NCBI RefSeq assembly: GCF_907165205.1
Contig: NC_058190.1
Coordinates: forward strand, 15,012,001-15,076,000
Direction: 5' to 3'
From: Coccinella septempunctata
Lineage: Eukaryota > Arthropoda > Insecta > Coleoptera > Coccinellidae
DNA length: 64,000 nt
Every line of letters begins with the position of its first letter. Within the stretch, counting starts at the first letter, position 1. The translations under genes were made by a program, and so were the position numbers. The notes beneath the pieces were generated by a model. It did not search any database. It was not told where the DNA came from and worked only from the letters and a program-made list of their open reading frames with translations. Of the stretch, positions 23,801 to 35,800 are shown in pieces.

Positions 23801-26800
23801 AGAACAGTTCGGATTCAGAAAAGAGCATTCAACAGAGCAACAATTATTAAGGCTTACAGAGGGATTCCAAAATAAACAAGCCACAGGTCTTGTTTTACTA
23901 GACGTCGCCAGAGCTTTCGACAGAGTATGGCATGAAGGATTAATATATAAGATGAGAAGTGCTGGATATTCGATCAAAATATGCAAGTTGATCCGGAATT
24001 ATCTCAAAAAAGACGATTTTACGTGAAAGTGGAAGGAGAATGCTCCACAACAAGAGATTTAGAGGCTGAAGTACCCCAAGGGTCAGTGCTTGGGCCACTT
24101 CTGTACAACATATACATTCACGATATTCCGAAGAATCCAAGAACCATGCTAACGTTATATGCTGACGACACAGCCATAGCAACTCGACACCGCAACCCAG
24201 AAGTAAAAGAACGAGTTCTACAAGAAACGATTGACGAAACAAATGATTGGTGCATAAAGTGGAAAATCAAGCTCAATGGACAAAGGAGCCAAGCAATATT
24301 ATTACAGAAGAGAAGACTGCGACCCACAACGAATCTAGAAGTTGACGGCGAAGAAATCGACTGGAAAAATGAAGCCAAATATTTAGGAATAACGCTCGAC
24401 AAAGGACTTACAGTAGAATCCGATTATTATGACGCCGGCTATATTGACCAATCGCTTATTATGACGCAATTGCAGTGTTAAGTTTGGTTTCATTCAAAAC
24501 TCCTTACAACAGGGTTCGGATTTAATGACTTCGCTTATAATGACATGTCGCTTACAATGACATGATTTCAGATACAACAACATTATTTGTAGAAAATTTA
24601 TCCGGTTATAGTGACATCTCGATCGTTTTCTCAAGCCACCCCACCCCTTTTCATGCGACGAGGTTTGATACGATACGAAATATATCAGATTTTTTTGTAA
24701 AAACGAAAAAGTTCTTCATATTTAGCTGATAATTTTAAATTTTTTCAATAAAGGAAACATATAATTTGTCGTTTTTCTCTCAAATTGAATCCATAAAAAA
24801 TATCATCAATTTTGCTTTTTGTGACTTCCGGTTATTATGACGTGTTTTTCATTTCCCCTCAATGTCATTATAAGCGGATTCTACTGTACTTGGAAAAGTC
24901 ATATCAAAAAAGCAATCGACAAAACGAAAGCAGTGAAGAATAGACTCTACCCTTTAATAGGAAGAAGAAGCCACATGTCGAAAGAGACAAAATTGAAGAT
25001 AATCAAAGCCGCGGCTAGGCCTCAACTGACTTATGGATCAGTTGCCTGGGGTTTCGCGGCAAAGAGCCACATCAAAAGAATTCAGGCTACTGAAAACAAG
25101 CTGCTACGATGTGCAATCGATGCACCTTGGTTTGTCAGGAATAGACAGATTTATAGGGACCTAAAATGGGAAACCATAACGGAATTCATGAACAGAAAAG
25201 CAGAGAAATTATTCGAAACAGCAAAAAACCATCCGAATCAAGAACTCAGGAGACTAGTGGACTACGACACAGAGGAGGACAAAAGGAGAATGCGAGATCA
25301 ATTAAAAAGAGATTGAAACCACAGAAACTTATTGAAAAATTCAATGAAGTGTTACTCCAATAGAGGATAAACACATAAATCCCAGCACGATAGTGTGCGA
25401 GAAGAAAACCGACTAAGAGATTAACGGTTTATAGGCAAATGCCCGAAACCAAAATTCAAGAAGCAGTTGAGGGTTTTTAGTGGGTCTCGAGCTCAGGAGA
25501 GTGAGAAACCCCACACATGTTCCCCCTCAGGAGTGGGTGGTTCGTCTGACATGCAGATTTTCCCCCTGCTACACAAAAAAAAAGATGGAGAACTGGGGAG
25601 CTAAGCCGCCTCTGATACATTTTACGGGTGAATATGGTTATTAAAAAAAAAAATTATCTTCTGAAACGGATTTCGCAAAATTTTTTCTTCGAAAAAGAGC
25701 CTATAAGCTCGGAAGGAGCTAGCGCTTATTGACAAGATCTGTAAACTGTTACGATGGATGACGTTGGCAATATAGTGCCTAGGTCAGAATCTACCCTCAT
25801 AATCAATTAGTTTTACTAACCTTATTTCCTTTTTTTTGTTTGAATTCTTCTCCAACTTCAAATTATGTTTCATGAATCTTTCTCTCAACCTAGATATTTC
25901 ATCAGGCATAGCAATGCCATTCTCGAGATCAATAACTTCATTTGGCCCTACACTCAGTCTCGGTTTGAGTTCCCCCAACTTTTCCAGAATTGCTGATCTT
26001 CTCTTCGATATAGCCTTGAATCTATCTATTCTCCCAATAATTCCTTCATTTTCTACCATCTCGTCTTCAATACCATCCAAATTAAATTCGTAGTCTTCAT
26101 TGAGATCTTTAACCTCTTTTTCAGCTTCAGATGCAAGTTCAAGTAATTCAGCATCCAAGTTATATTTTTTTATGTTAGACTCATTTGATTTTATTGGAAC
26201 TACAAGAACATCAGACAAGAGTATGATTTTCTCACTTTTTTTGGTAGTGTCCCTTTCTTTACTTTCATTCAAAACTATGGGTTCCGTTTGGAAAGATTCT
26301 GTTACTTCTGATTCTTCGCTGCGACAACTCTCGGGATTATCTGTATTCAGAACATCGATAAGTGTCTTTTGATCAGATTCACTATATTCTTTTGTATCAA
26401 GAATTTCGTGTTTTCCTGTTTCTTTTACTTCTGTTATTTCACACTGGATCATTTCTTCGTCTATTTTCCTTGTATATCCTGTTTCAGATGGTTGTGAAAT
26501 TTCGTCCGTGCTTTGATTTACTTTATCCTCAGTTGAATCTATGTTTTTAATATTTGTTACGATTTCAGTAGTCATTTCATTGCCATCTTCATTTTCCGGT
26601 CCTTCTTTGGGAAGTTCTTCGTTGATCAGTTCTTTCATTATTGAATCGTCATTTTGATTTTCTTCCACGGTAGGTTCACAGCTAATACTGATATTTGTAG
26701 TTGAGGATATTTCGTCTTCATGTTCTGATTCACTTTCTGATTTGTAGAACTCTTCAACCTCTTTCTCTCTTTCTTTCATCTTCTGACTGAAAAAAAATTG

Positions 26801-29800
26801 GAAATATTAAGTACTACTTAACAACTAATAAGGGCGTTGTCCCGTTGTCGCGACGCGACTACGATCCGATATCGCCAGCGTGTATCTTTCGTGTTCATCC
26901 CATGTTTTCTATATACCAAAGATTATAGAGTTATGATGAAGGGAAACGAAGCGACTACACTTGCGTGTGCGCCACCTGGTGGTATGAAAATACTAAGACT
27001 GGTTAAAATATTTATTCAAGTGCCATTTGCCATTTCATGGAGATATTTGCGCATGGCCGTTTTGTTTATGTTTTGATTTTCGTACCGCTAGTTTACCTCG
27101 ATCGTTCTAGTCACCTAATTTTGAAGTTATTTGTGTATTTAATTTAGTGAAATCTTCAAAATCAAGGACTTTGCTCAAAATTTCGTACGGAAAATATTGT
27201 ATGGTGAAGAACTGTGGGAACTGCTGTTTGGGATTCTCCGAATATAAGTTTTTTAAATTAACCAAAGAAAATGGAAACATATGAATACTTATAAGTATTG
27301 CACAAGATATTACATATCTTTGATTGAAACTCGCACCATGTGACTCGGATGTTGAATGAAATTTCTGGGCGTCAAGACATTGACATGGGTAAAAGCTACA
27401 CCATGTACAGTGAACATTTTACTTCAAGTCAATTTGAAGCTTTTCATCCACGTAAGTTGCTGTATGCAATTTATACTGATACATCGAATACTGGTGGTAA
27501 GTCTTCCTAGATATCTGCAATGCATTACTGAATGTATTACAATGCATTACTCATTTATCATATATTGAATGCATATCTTTTTCGTATGCAGGAAGCATTC
27601 CTTTCATGGAGGGGCCACATGAGATGGAAAGCGAGCAGATTGAAAATGTTACGACAAATACTGATGGTAAGTCATCCTAGATATCTGTGACAAAAATTAT
27701 TGAATGGATTACCTACTCATTTATTTTATATATAAGATAATTTATTCATTATATCGAATTAATTGTTTTGTTATGAAATTAGATTACAAGTACTTCCCCT
27801 TTTTCAGATATTCTTTCGAGTGTACCTGAAAGAGGTTCTCACAATCTGCTTCCAAGTCTTTCCCCAGAAGTGATAGAAAGATCCGAAAACTGAAAACAAC
27901 AATCAACTCCTTGCGATGCAAAATATATGGTATAGCGAATATTTGTTCATATAGATTTCTGATGAAAATTTTACAAATTCAACAAACTCTATTGATTCAA
28001 AAAAATTTATTGCATGTCAAAAGAAACCTCACTTTTAAATATACCTTGTAAAATCTTCAATTCTGTCTTGTTTTTCATAAATTTCGAATAAAAATATAGG
28101 AAATCTGACAAAGTATTTCATTAATATTAATTGATTCAAAACAATGCTTACATGAAAAAAGGATTCTGATCACAAAACAAAACCCTGGTTCTGTTTTGTC
28201 GAATAAAATTCGAATTTCGCGCCCTTCAATTGTAAGACAGAATACTGTAATTTATCCGAAATTTCAAGCTGTTTTCAAAGAGATTGAAGCAATTCATTAT
28301 TAAGAATAAAAATTGTTTTCTATATATCAGTTGAAAACTCCTGTTGTAATCAAAAAAGGGGGAAGAGGAGAAGATTAAAATTCATTGTTCGGTTGTACAA
28401 CTGTCTATATTATTTCACATCATGCACAGCACAACTCTTCAGGAGTTAGGTGTAAGATCAAACAACTTATCTTAATCATGTTATTTACTGCAGGGGCGGA
28501 TGGGCTACCTCGAACCGGCCCGGGAATTTTCTTCCAGACCGGCCCACTTCAAGAAAGAAAAAAGTACTTTTAAGGTGGGAGTTCAGTGGAGTAGCTAGCA
28601 TGAGTTGCCATGAAAAAGACAATTTGATGAGCAGCCCCTAAAGATGGCACCTTAAAAGCAATTTTTAAATTTTTTTTACAATTCAGAAAACTGTCACAAA
28701 ATTGAGCAGACATTTTGTGGGAGCGAGAAGGCGATGAAAAAATTGGGCCATGTTCCCATATAATTGCAAGGGATATTAAGAAACACCTCTAAAATCGTTT
28801 CGCGAGATTTTTTTTTTCCTTATTTATATAATACTTTCGAAAAATTAATTTTTGATTTCCTGCTTCAAGTGGAAGTGTTCACCTAGTTGGCGGATAGCAT
28901 GCAGACATTATAGTGAAGCACCAAAAATTTTAAAACATTTCTTTTCATATGCTATCTTCAGGAAGCTGTATATAGACATGGGCTGCTCAAAAGAAAAAAT
29001 ATATTATATGAAAGACCCATTGTATTTCGACTATAAATCGACTCCTTTACAATCTGCATTACGTTAGTTTCATATTTATTTCAATTCATTGTATTCAAAA
29101 CAACTCTGAGTAAATAGAATCAACGGAAAATGTATCCATGTTGTCTATAGGTATGGTTGAAAAAATGAAAATTTCCGAATTTTCTCACATTTTTTCAACC
29201 ATACACAACATGGATGCATAGTTTCCGAATTTCGATTTCAAGCCTTCCATTGCACTTGAAAATTTTGAACATGAACAGTTCCTTAAATGGCTGCAGAATT
29301 AATTTTTTCATAGAATATATATTTTATCACTCAAAAGCAACCCTTATCTTGGGATAAATGTGTTGGACGTGGGGGGTGAGAAAAAAATTAGAATGGGGAC
29401 AGTGAACGTGTTAATATTATTTTTTATCGGTTAACGCTTAATATTGTCGCCAAAATACCTGTTTCAATAACTTAAAATCTTCAATTCTGTCTTGTTTTTC
29501 ATAAATTTCGAATAAAAATATAGGAAATCTGACAAAGTATTTCATTAATATTAATTGATTCAAAACAATGCTTACATGAAAAAAGGATTCTGATCACAAA
29601 ACAAAACCCTGGTTCTGTTTTGTCGAATAAAATTCGAATTTCGCGCCCTTCAATTGTAAGACAGAATACTGTAATTTATCCGAAATTTCAAGCTGTTTTC
29701 AAAGAGATTGAAGCAATTCATTATTAAGAATAAAAATTGTTTTCTATATATCAGTTGAAAACTCCTGTTGTAATCAAAAAAGGGGGAAGAGGAGAAGATT

Positions 29801-32800
29801 AAAATTCATTGTTCGGTTGTACAACTGTCTATATTATTTCACATCATGCACAGCACAACTCTTCAGGAGTTAGGTGTAAGATCAAACAACTTATCTTAAT
29901 CATGTTATTTACTGCAGGGGCGGATGGGCTACCTCGAACCGGCCCGGGAATTTTCTTCCAGACCGGCCCACTTCAAGAAAGAAAAAAGTACTTTTAAGGT
30001 GGGAGTTCAGTGGAGTAGCTAGCATGAGTTGCCATGAAAAAGACAATTTGATGAGCAGCCCCTAAAGATGGCACCTTAAAAGCAATTTTTAAATTTTTTT
30101 TACAATTCAGAAAACTGTCACAAAATTGAGCAGACATTTTGTGGGAGCGAGAAGGCGATGAAAAAATTGGGCCATGTTCCCATATAATTGCAAGGGATAT
30201 TAAGAAACACCTCTAAAATCGTTTCGCGAGATTTTTTTTTTCCTTATTTATATAATACTTTCGAAAAATTAATTTTTGATTTCCTGCTTCAAGTGGAAGT
30301 GTTCACCTAGTTGGCGGATAGCATGCAGACATTATAGTGAAGCACCAAAAATTTTAAAACATTTCTTTTCATATGCTATCTTCAGGAAGCTGTATATAGA
30401 CATGGGCTGCTCAAAAGAAAAAATATATTATATGAAAGACCCATTGTATTTCGACTATAAATCGACTCCTTTACAATCTGCATTACGTTAGTTTCATATT
30501 TATTTCAATTCATTGTATTCAAAACAACTCTGAGTAAATAGAATCAACGGAAAATGTATCCATGTTGTCTATAGGTATGGTTGAAAAAATGAAAATTTCC
30601 GAATTTTCTCACATTTTTTCAACCATACACAACATGGATGCATAGTTTCCGAATTTCGATTTCAAGCCTTCCATTGCACTTGAAAATTTTGAACATGAAC
30701 AGTTCCTTAAATGGCTGCAGAATTAATTTTTTCATAGAATATATATTTTATCACTCAAAAGCAACCCTTATCTTGGGATAAATGTGTTGGACGTGGGGGG
30801 TGAGAAAAAAATTAGAATGGGGACAGTGAACGTGTTAATATTATTTTTTATCGGTTAACGCTTAATATTGTCGCCAAAATACCTGTTTCAATAACTTAAA
30901 ATCAAAGGAGAACTAGGGAAGCAAGTATATCTTGAGGAGGTGAAAGTGTTATAAATATGTTGAGGTATCTTTCTTTATTCCAATCGAAAAATCACCAAAA
31001 TCTACAAATTGAAATTTTCATGACGAGTTCCAAATTTGCTGCTCATTATTACTAATTTATGTCGGAAATTGATTTTTGGCAGGAATTTATGATGATAGGC
31101 GGTCAAAATTTCAATCTTCAGCTGTTTAAATTTAATGCGTTGATAGTTCGATAGACATCTGTATATCTCGTAGCAGAAGCTGCCAATAGATGTCGCTCTT
31201 AAGCACAGGATAATACAGTGACACTGAAAGCGTAGGTGTTTAAATTTCTTTCATTGCATATCCAAGCTTTCGTTCGTTTTTCGACCACCTTCAGGGACTA
31301 CAAACCTCGGTTAAAATATTGAAACTAATAATAAGAACAGTGATTGCGGGAATTTGGACAATTATCTTTCTTTCAAATCTTTATTTTCAAAACTCGCCGA
31401 AGTTTCAGAGACAAATTTCTCCTTTTTCAAGGCTCATTCTATTTTATTTATTTATTTAAATGTATTACATCCAACAGGCACATGCCCAATTACAGGTGTA
31501 AGTAATATAGACAAATTATCAAATAATAATAAAATGAACAGAATCTCCGTCGGCAGAAAAAAAATCAATATTAATTTTCTATCAGACAATACAACTGTCT
31601 TTTAAACTCATTTATGGACAGAAAAAAAAACATCTACTAAACATTAAATTAGATCTTGACGCAAATCTAGGCGCGTTGAAATCCAGAAGAGGAAGTAACG
31701 ATACTGAGTCAATGCGATTATTGATCAATTTGTAGGCAAATGTAGCATTAGCAATTTCTCTTCTTTTTCTCAAATTAGTAAAATTAAACTCGTTCAACAA
31801 AGACTGATGGTCGTGATGAACAGGATAAATATTATGCTTCTTAAAGAACAAAAACTTCCTCTGAATGGATTCCAAAGCTGAAATGTATTTACTTTGAAAT
31901 GGATTTTGAAATAAAGATTTGAAAGGAAGATAATTGTCCAAATTCCCGCAACTACTGTTCTAATTATTGATTTCATGGATGCAAAAAATACTAACAATAT
32001 TGAAACTAATATAATGCTATATCTTGCATCAATGTGAAACGGTCGTTTAACATCCGAAAAAAGACATGTGAACGCCTTTTTTTAGCGGTCTCCAGAAAAT
32101 TCGACACGACTAGAGATGTTTAGTCTATTTTCTCAAAAGCATTAAACTAACTAGCACCGATCCTGTCCATTTTTTGAAAATGTTATATTAAATAAGGGAT
32201 AACTACTGCGTCTCTATCAATAAGAATGAAAATTCTAAAAAACATACATTTATTTCTAGAACCTTCTATTAACAATCAAAACAGAAATAGAATCTAACGA
32301 CACAATACTGAACTACAATTAACAGACAGTTGACATATTATCATCATCAAGAAGAAGAAGAAAAACTTGTTATTCTCCAAAATACACCACCATGCAAGGC
32401 GTGTTAAGATGGAAGCGGAATCACTAAAAATGAACATTTTCTGTCAAATTCACCGAGTAACTGGGGCGGAATCGAATTCTCAATTCCGCCTGGATGAAGA
32501 TTATGAGCTTTTCTTGCTCTACAATTTTTTCAAAAATTCAATTGAGTGAGACAAAAAAAGACTGACCGGATTGTATTGAAACTTTGTAAGATTTTTGGGG
32601 ATACACTATGTAGAACCTTTAAGATTGAACTTTGTGTGCTATCCCTGGTTGCTAAGACACTGAATTGAAAAATTTCTTGTCGGTCGTTTTCTCGAAACTT
32701 GAAAAAAAAAAACTAGGCAACTGGACCTACAATTTACTTTTTTGAATTACTGTACAGTTTTTTTTTCAAGTTAGAGTCGGCTGAAAGTCAGCAAAAAAAT

Positions 32801-35800
32801 ATTTTTTGTTTCCTTAATTTTTGTGAGAATTATACAGGGTTTCTGGGAAAGTCGTACTTAATATTGAAGGACGTTATTATTCAGTTAATTTCTGATAGAT
32901 TTGGTTCTCTAATATGGTGTCCGAAACTCAACCGTTATGGAGATATTGAGTTTTGAAATTTTTTTTTATCCTTTATTTTTGGCTTTTTTATCGATTTTTT
33001 TCGGAATGCAGCTCCTTGGGGCCGTTTTTTTATGTATCCAGTTAGAGGGCATGTCAATTAATGAAAACGATCAAGAGCAACTGAACCTACCACTAACAGC
33101 TCAATACAATTGACAACGATTGGAATTAAAAAACTTTCACTAAGTCGACGTCTCGTTAGCTATTCAAAAAGGTATAACACTTGCTATTAAATAAGCGAAA
33201 CATCAACCAAATGGCAGTTAAAGTAGTAGCGGCGGCAATGTCGAACAATGAATACTTGCGACGGTATCCCACACGTCGAGTACCTGATATTGGCGTATTT
33301 GACGGAGTTTATCGACGACTGCGAGAAACTGGGTCTGTTTTAGTACTTCGGACTGACATGGGAAGACCTCGTGTTCTGGATGACGACGACGAGGAAGCAA
33401 ATGAAACTCGACGCCTCTTTGAAGCGGACCCAACCACGTCAACAAATGTTGTCGCTCGACGGCTTGGTATTTCCCAGTGTAAAGTGTGGTTCGTAATGCA
33501 CACTTCTGTTCAATACCCTTACGTCCCTTACCATCACAAGCCAGTATAAATAAATGAAGAAGGGGATCTACTGAGGCGACTGGACTCCTGCACATTTATG
33601 CTCAATGCTGAATGATTCGAACTTTTTTGATAAAATCATGTAGACAGATGAGTCGAACTTTGATAAGGACGGCATCACTAATCATCATAACGCCCATTAT
33701 TGGTCTCCCAAAGCGGAAGGTAACCAAAAAAAAAGAATAAAAGGGTCACAAAAGAGATGCAGTTTAAATGTGTTGTAACGTGCGTTTCTCGGAGAAGTCT
33801 TAATCTCGAGCGCCAGCTATTCTTTTCAATAGGAAGAATAGCAAACCTACCAGGGTAGCTGCTAGCCAGAGACAGAGCTCGGTGTTGTCTAGGGTAGTAG
33901 CGACAACGAAGAAGTCAAAATCGAACTATGTAAAAGTTTATTCACAACTTCGGAAACTAATTATATGTACAGGGGAGATATGTGGGATATAAAATATGAG
34001 TGATTCTATCAGTGAAAATACATTCGGGAAATCTTATCCGGTCACGAGCACTTTATGAAATTTGTACCGGGTGTAGTGAAAAATTAACGGTTCAATAAAA
34101 ATGCGCCAACCAGAACTGACGAATGCTAAGGACTTGCTATACGGTATCGGTGTGTAGTTGTATTTCTCCGGGAATGAAACACAATAAGGGCGGGTCGGTT
34201 CGAGAATTTTATTCGCTGCCCCAAGGGTTATAGCACACCATGATTGACAGCGAAGAAAATGTCTATTTTTAACGCAACTACGGGATTTCACTGATTACGT
34301 GCGGTATCTCTTATTCTCTGCCCCAAGGGTTATAGCACACCATGATTGACAGAAAAGAAGAGACTTCGGATTTAAAACTTATGACGCGGAACGCGGACAG
34401 GGGGGTTGACGGAACCTTCCCTTCAGTAACGTGCGGTATCTCTTATTCTCTGCCCCAAGGGTTATAGCACACCATGATTGACAGAAAAGAAAGAGATTTC
34501 GGATCTAACACTTATGACGCGGAACGCGGACAGGGTAAAGAACGATAAAATACAACAGGAAACGATACAGTACAGCAGTGTCAAAGTTAAAGAAGTAACG
34601 GCGTAGGTCTAACAAAGAAACTGGACGGTACAGACGGGGACCTACCTCCTTTGTTTCAAGCACTTGAAACTCAAAGGATTTAAAAAGAAAAAAACTAAAA
34701 AATTAACTCTAAGCACTGATGCAAATAACACAAAATGATTATTCTCAACGGCGAAAGTACTACGGAAAATCAACTGAATTTATAATAGAAGTTAGAAACC
34801 ACGTTAGAAAGCGAAATAATACTCAAGCGAAAGGAAAGCACTGAAGTAAAATTCAAAAGTGACTGTCGCGGGGGGAAAATTTGCTTTTATAGGCATATCC
34901 CCTCCCACGGTAAAAATCCGAAAATTCCAGAATACGACAAGACTGAAAAACGTCGTCAGCTCCGGTTTATCGCATATCAACAGATGAAAAACGTCGAAAT
35001 CTTCAGCGGCATGTAAGAAACACAACGTAAAATACAGATAAGCGGTTTTTTACATTTACTCTGCCGGTCGGAATGAACGTACGGAATATTCGAGAATTAA
35101 AATATTTTCAAAGACGGAAATTTAAAACGAAAAAATTCACTAAGATGAACTCCAATTTTCCTCAGAAAACTGGGGTTCATTACAGTGTGTATGGCCATAA
35201 TATCAAATTACTTGATAGGGCCATACTTCCTGCCCAAGAGTTACCCTCTTTGATGGAAGACTTGCCGATTGCATTGAGACGAGACATGTTCTTTCAACAT
35301 GATGGCTGCCCAGAACAATACAGTAGAAGTGTTCGAGCATGGTTGGGTGAGAAATGCCAATACCAATAGATTGGAAGAGGTGGACCCATACTATGGACGG
35401 CGGGGAGCCCCGATTTAACGCCGATAGATTTTTATGTGTGGGATCATGTGAAAACCCTAGTATACGACCAAATGACGCCGATCGCAAATGTCGATATTTT
35501 CAGACATAAGATTATTGATGCGGCTGAGGAATAAGGCGTACCTGCGAACTTCTGTCGTGAAAACTAATTTGATAAAAACAATAAGAATTTGTGTAAGAAA
35601 TAGCGGCAGTCATGTCGAACATAAATTATAAGAATATAGCTCTTTTTTGTTTCATTTACATATTTTAGCTACTTCTATTTCAAACTGAAATGTACCCTCT
35701 ACTACGTATACTGCCATTTGGTCGATATTTCGCTTATTTAATAGCAAGTGTTATATTATACCTTTTTGATTAGAGAAAGATACTTAGAAGTTTTTAAAAT

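Larger units (their letters stand above)
23100..25584 (+). mobile_element. 5'-truncated Jockey retrotransposon, copy 2
   Basis: It is highly similar to the downstream part of the full-length element at 45558-50403, beginning within the region between endonuclease and RT. It ends in the same 3' UTR (GTTCCCCCTCAGGAG-like block, CTGCTACAC) and an A-tract at about 25574-25583. It sits directly against the truncated hAT transposase and is itself interrupted by a pogo-like MITE at 24411-24886. Confidence 0.85.
33211..35534 (+). pseudogene. mariner-type DDD transposase, interrupted
   Basis: The N-terminal part (33211-33549) is a paired helix-turn-helix region with RRYPTRRVPDIGVFDGVYRRLRETGSV and a second VVARRLGISQCKV helix. 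After several stops, TDESNF (first catalytic Asp, near 33650) and HHNAHYWSP follow. The gene then breaks at 33773 with the LTR insertion and resumes at 35185: LIGPYFLP, FQHDGCPEQYS (second Asp), GRGGP and SPDLTPIDFYVWDH (third Asp). Skipping the LTR and one copy of the GTGT duplication puts both halves in one frame. About 36 residues separate the second and third Asp. Additional stops show it was already decaying. Confidence 0.75.

Noticed and set aside
26837..27076. 79-residue plus-strand frame upstream of the THAP fossil
   Set aside because: There is no domain and no splice link to the THAP blocks that I could support.
28385..28573. Short conserved frame, repeated at 29809-29997
   Set aside because: The perfect repetition is explained by the 1,424-bp tandem duplication, not by coding constraint.
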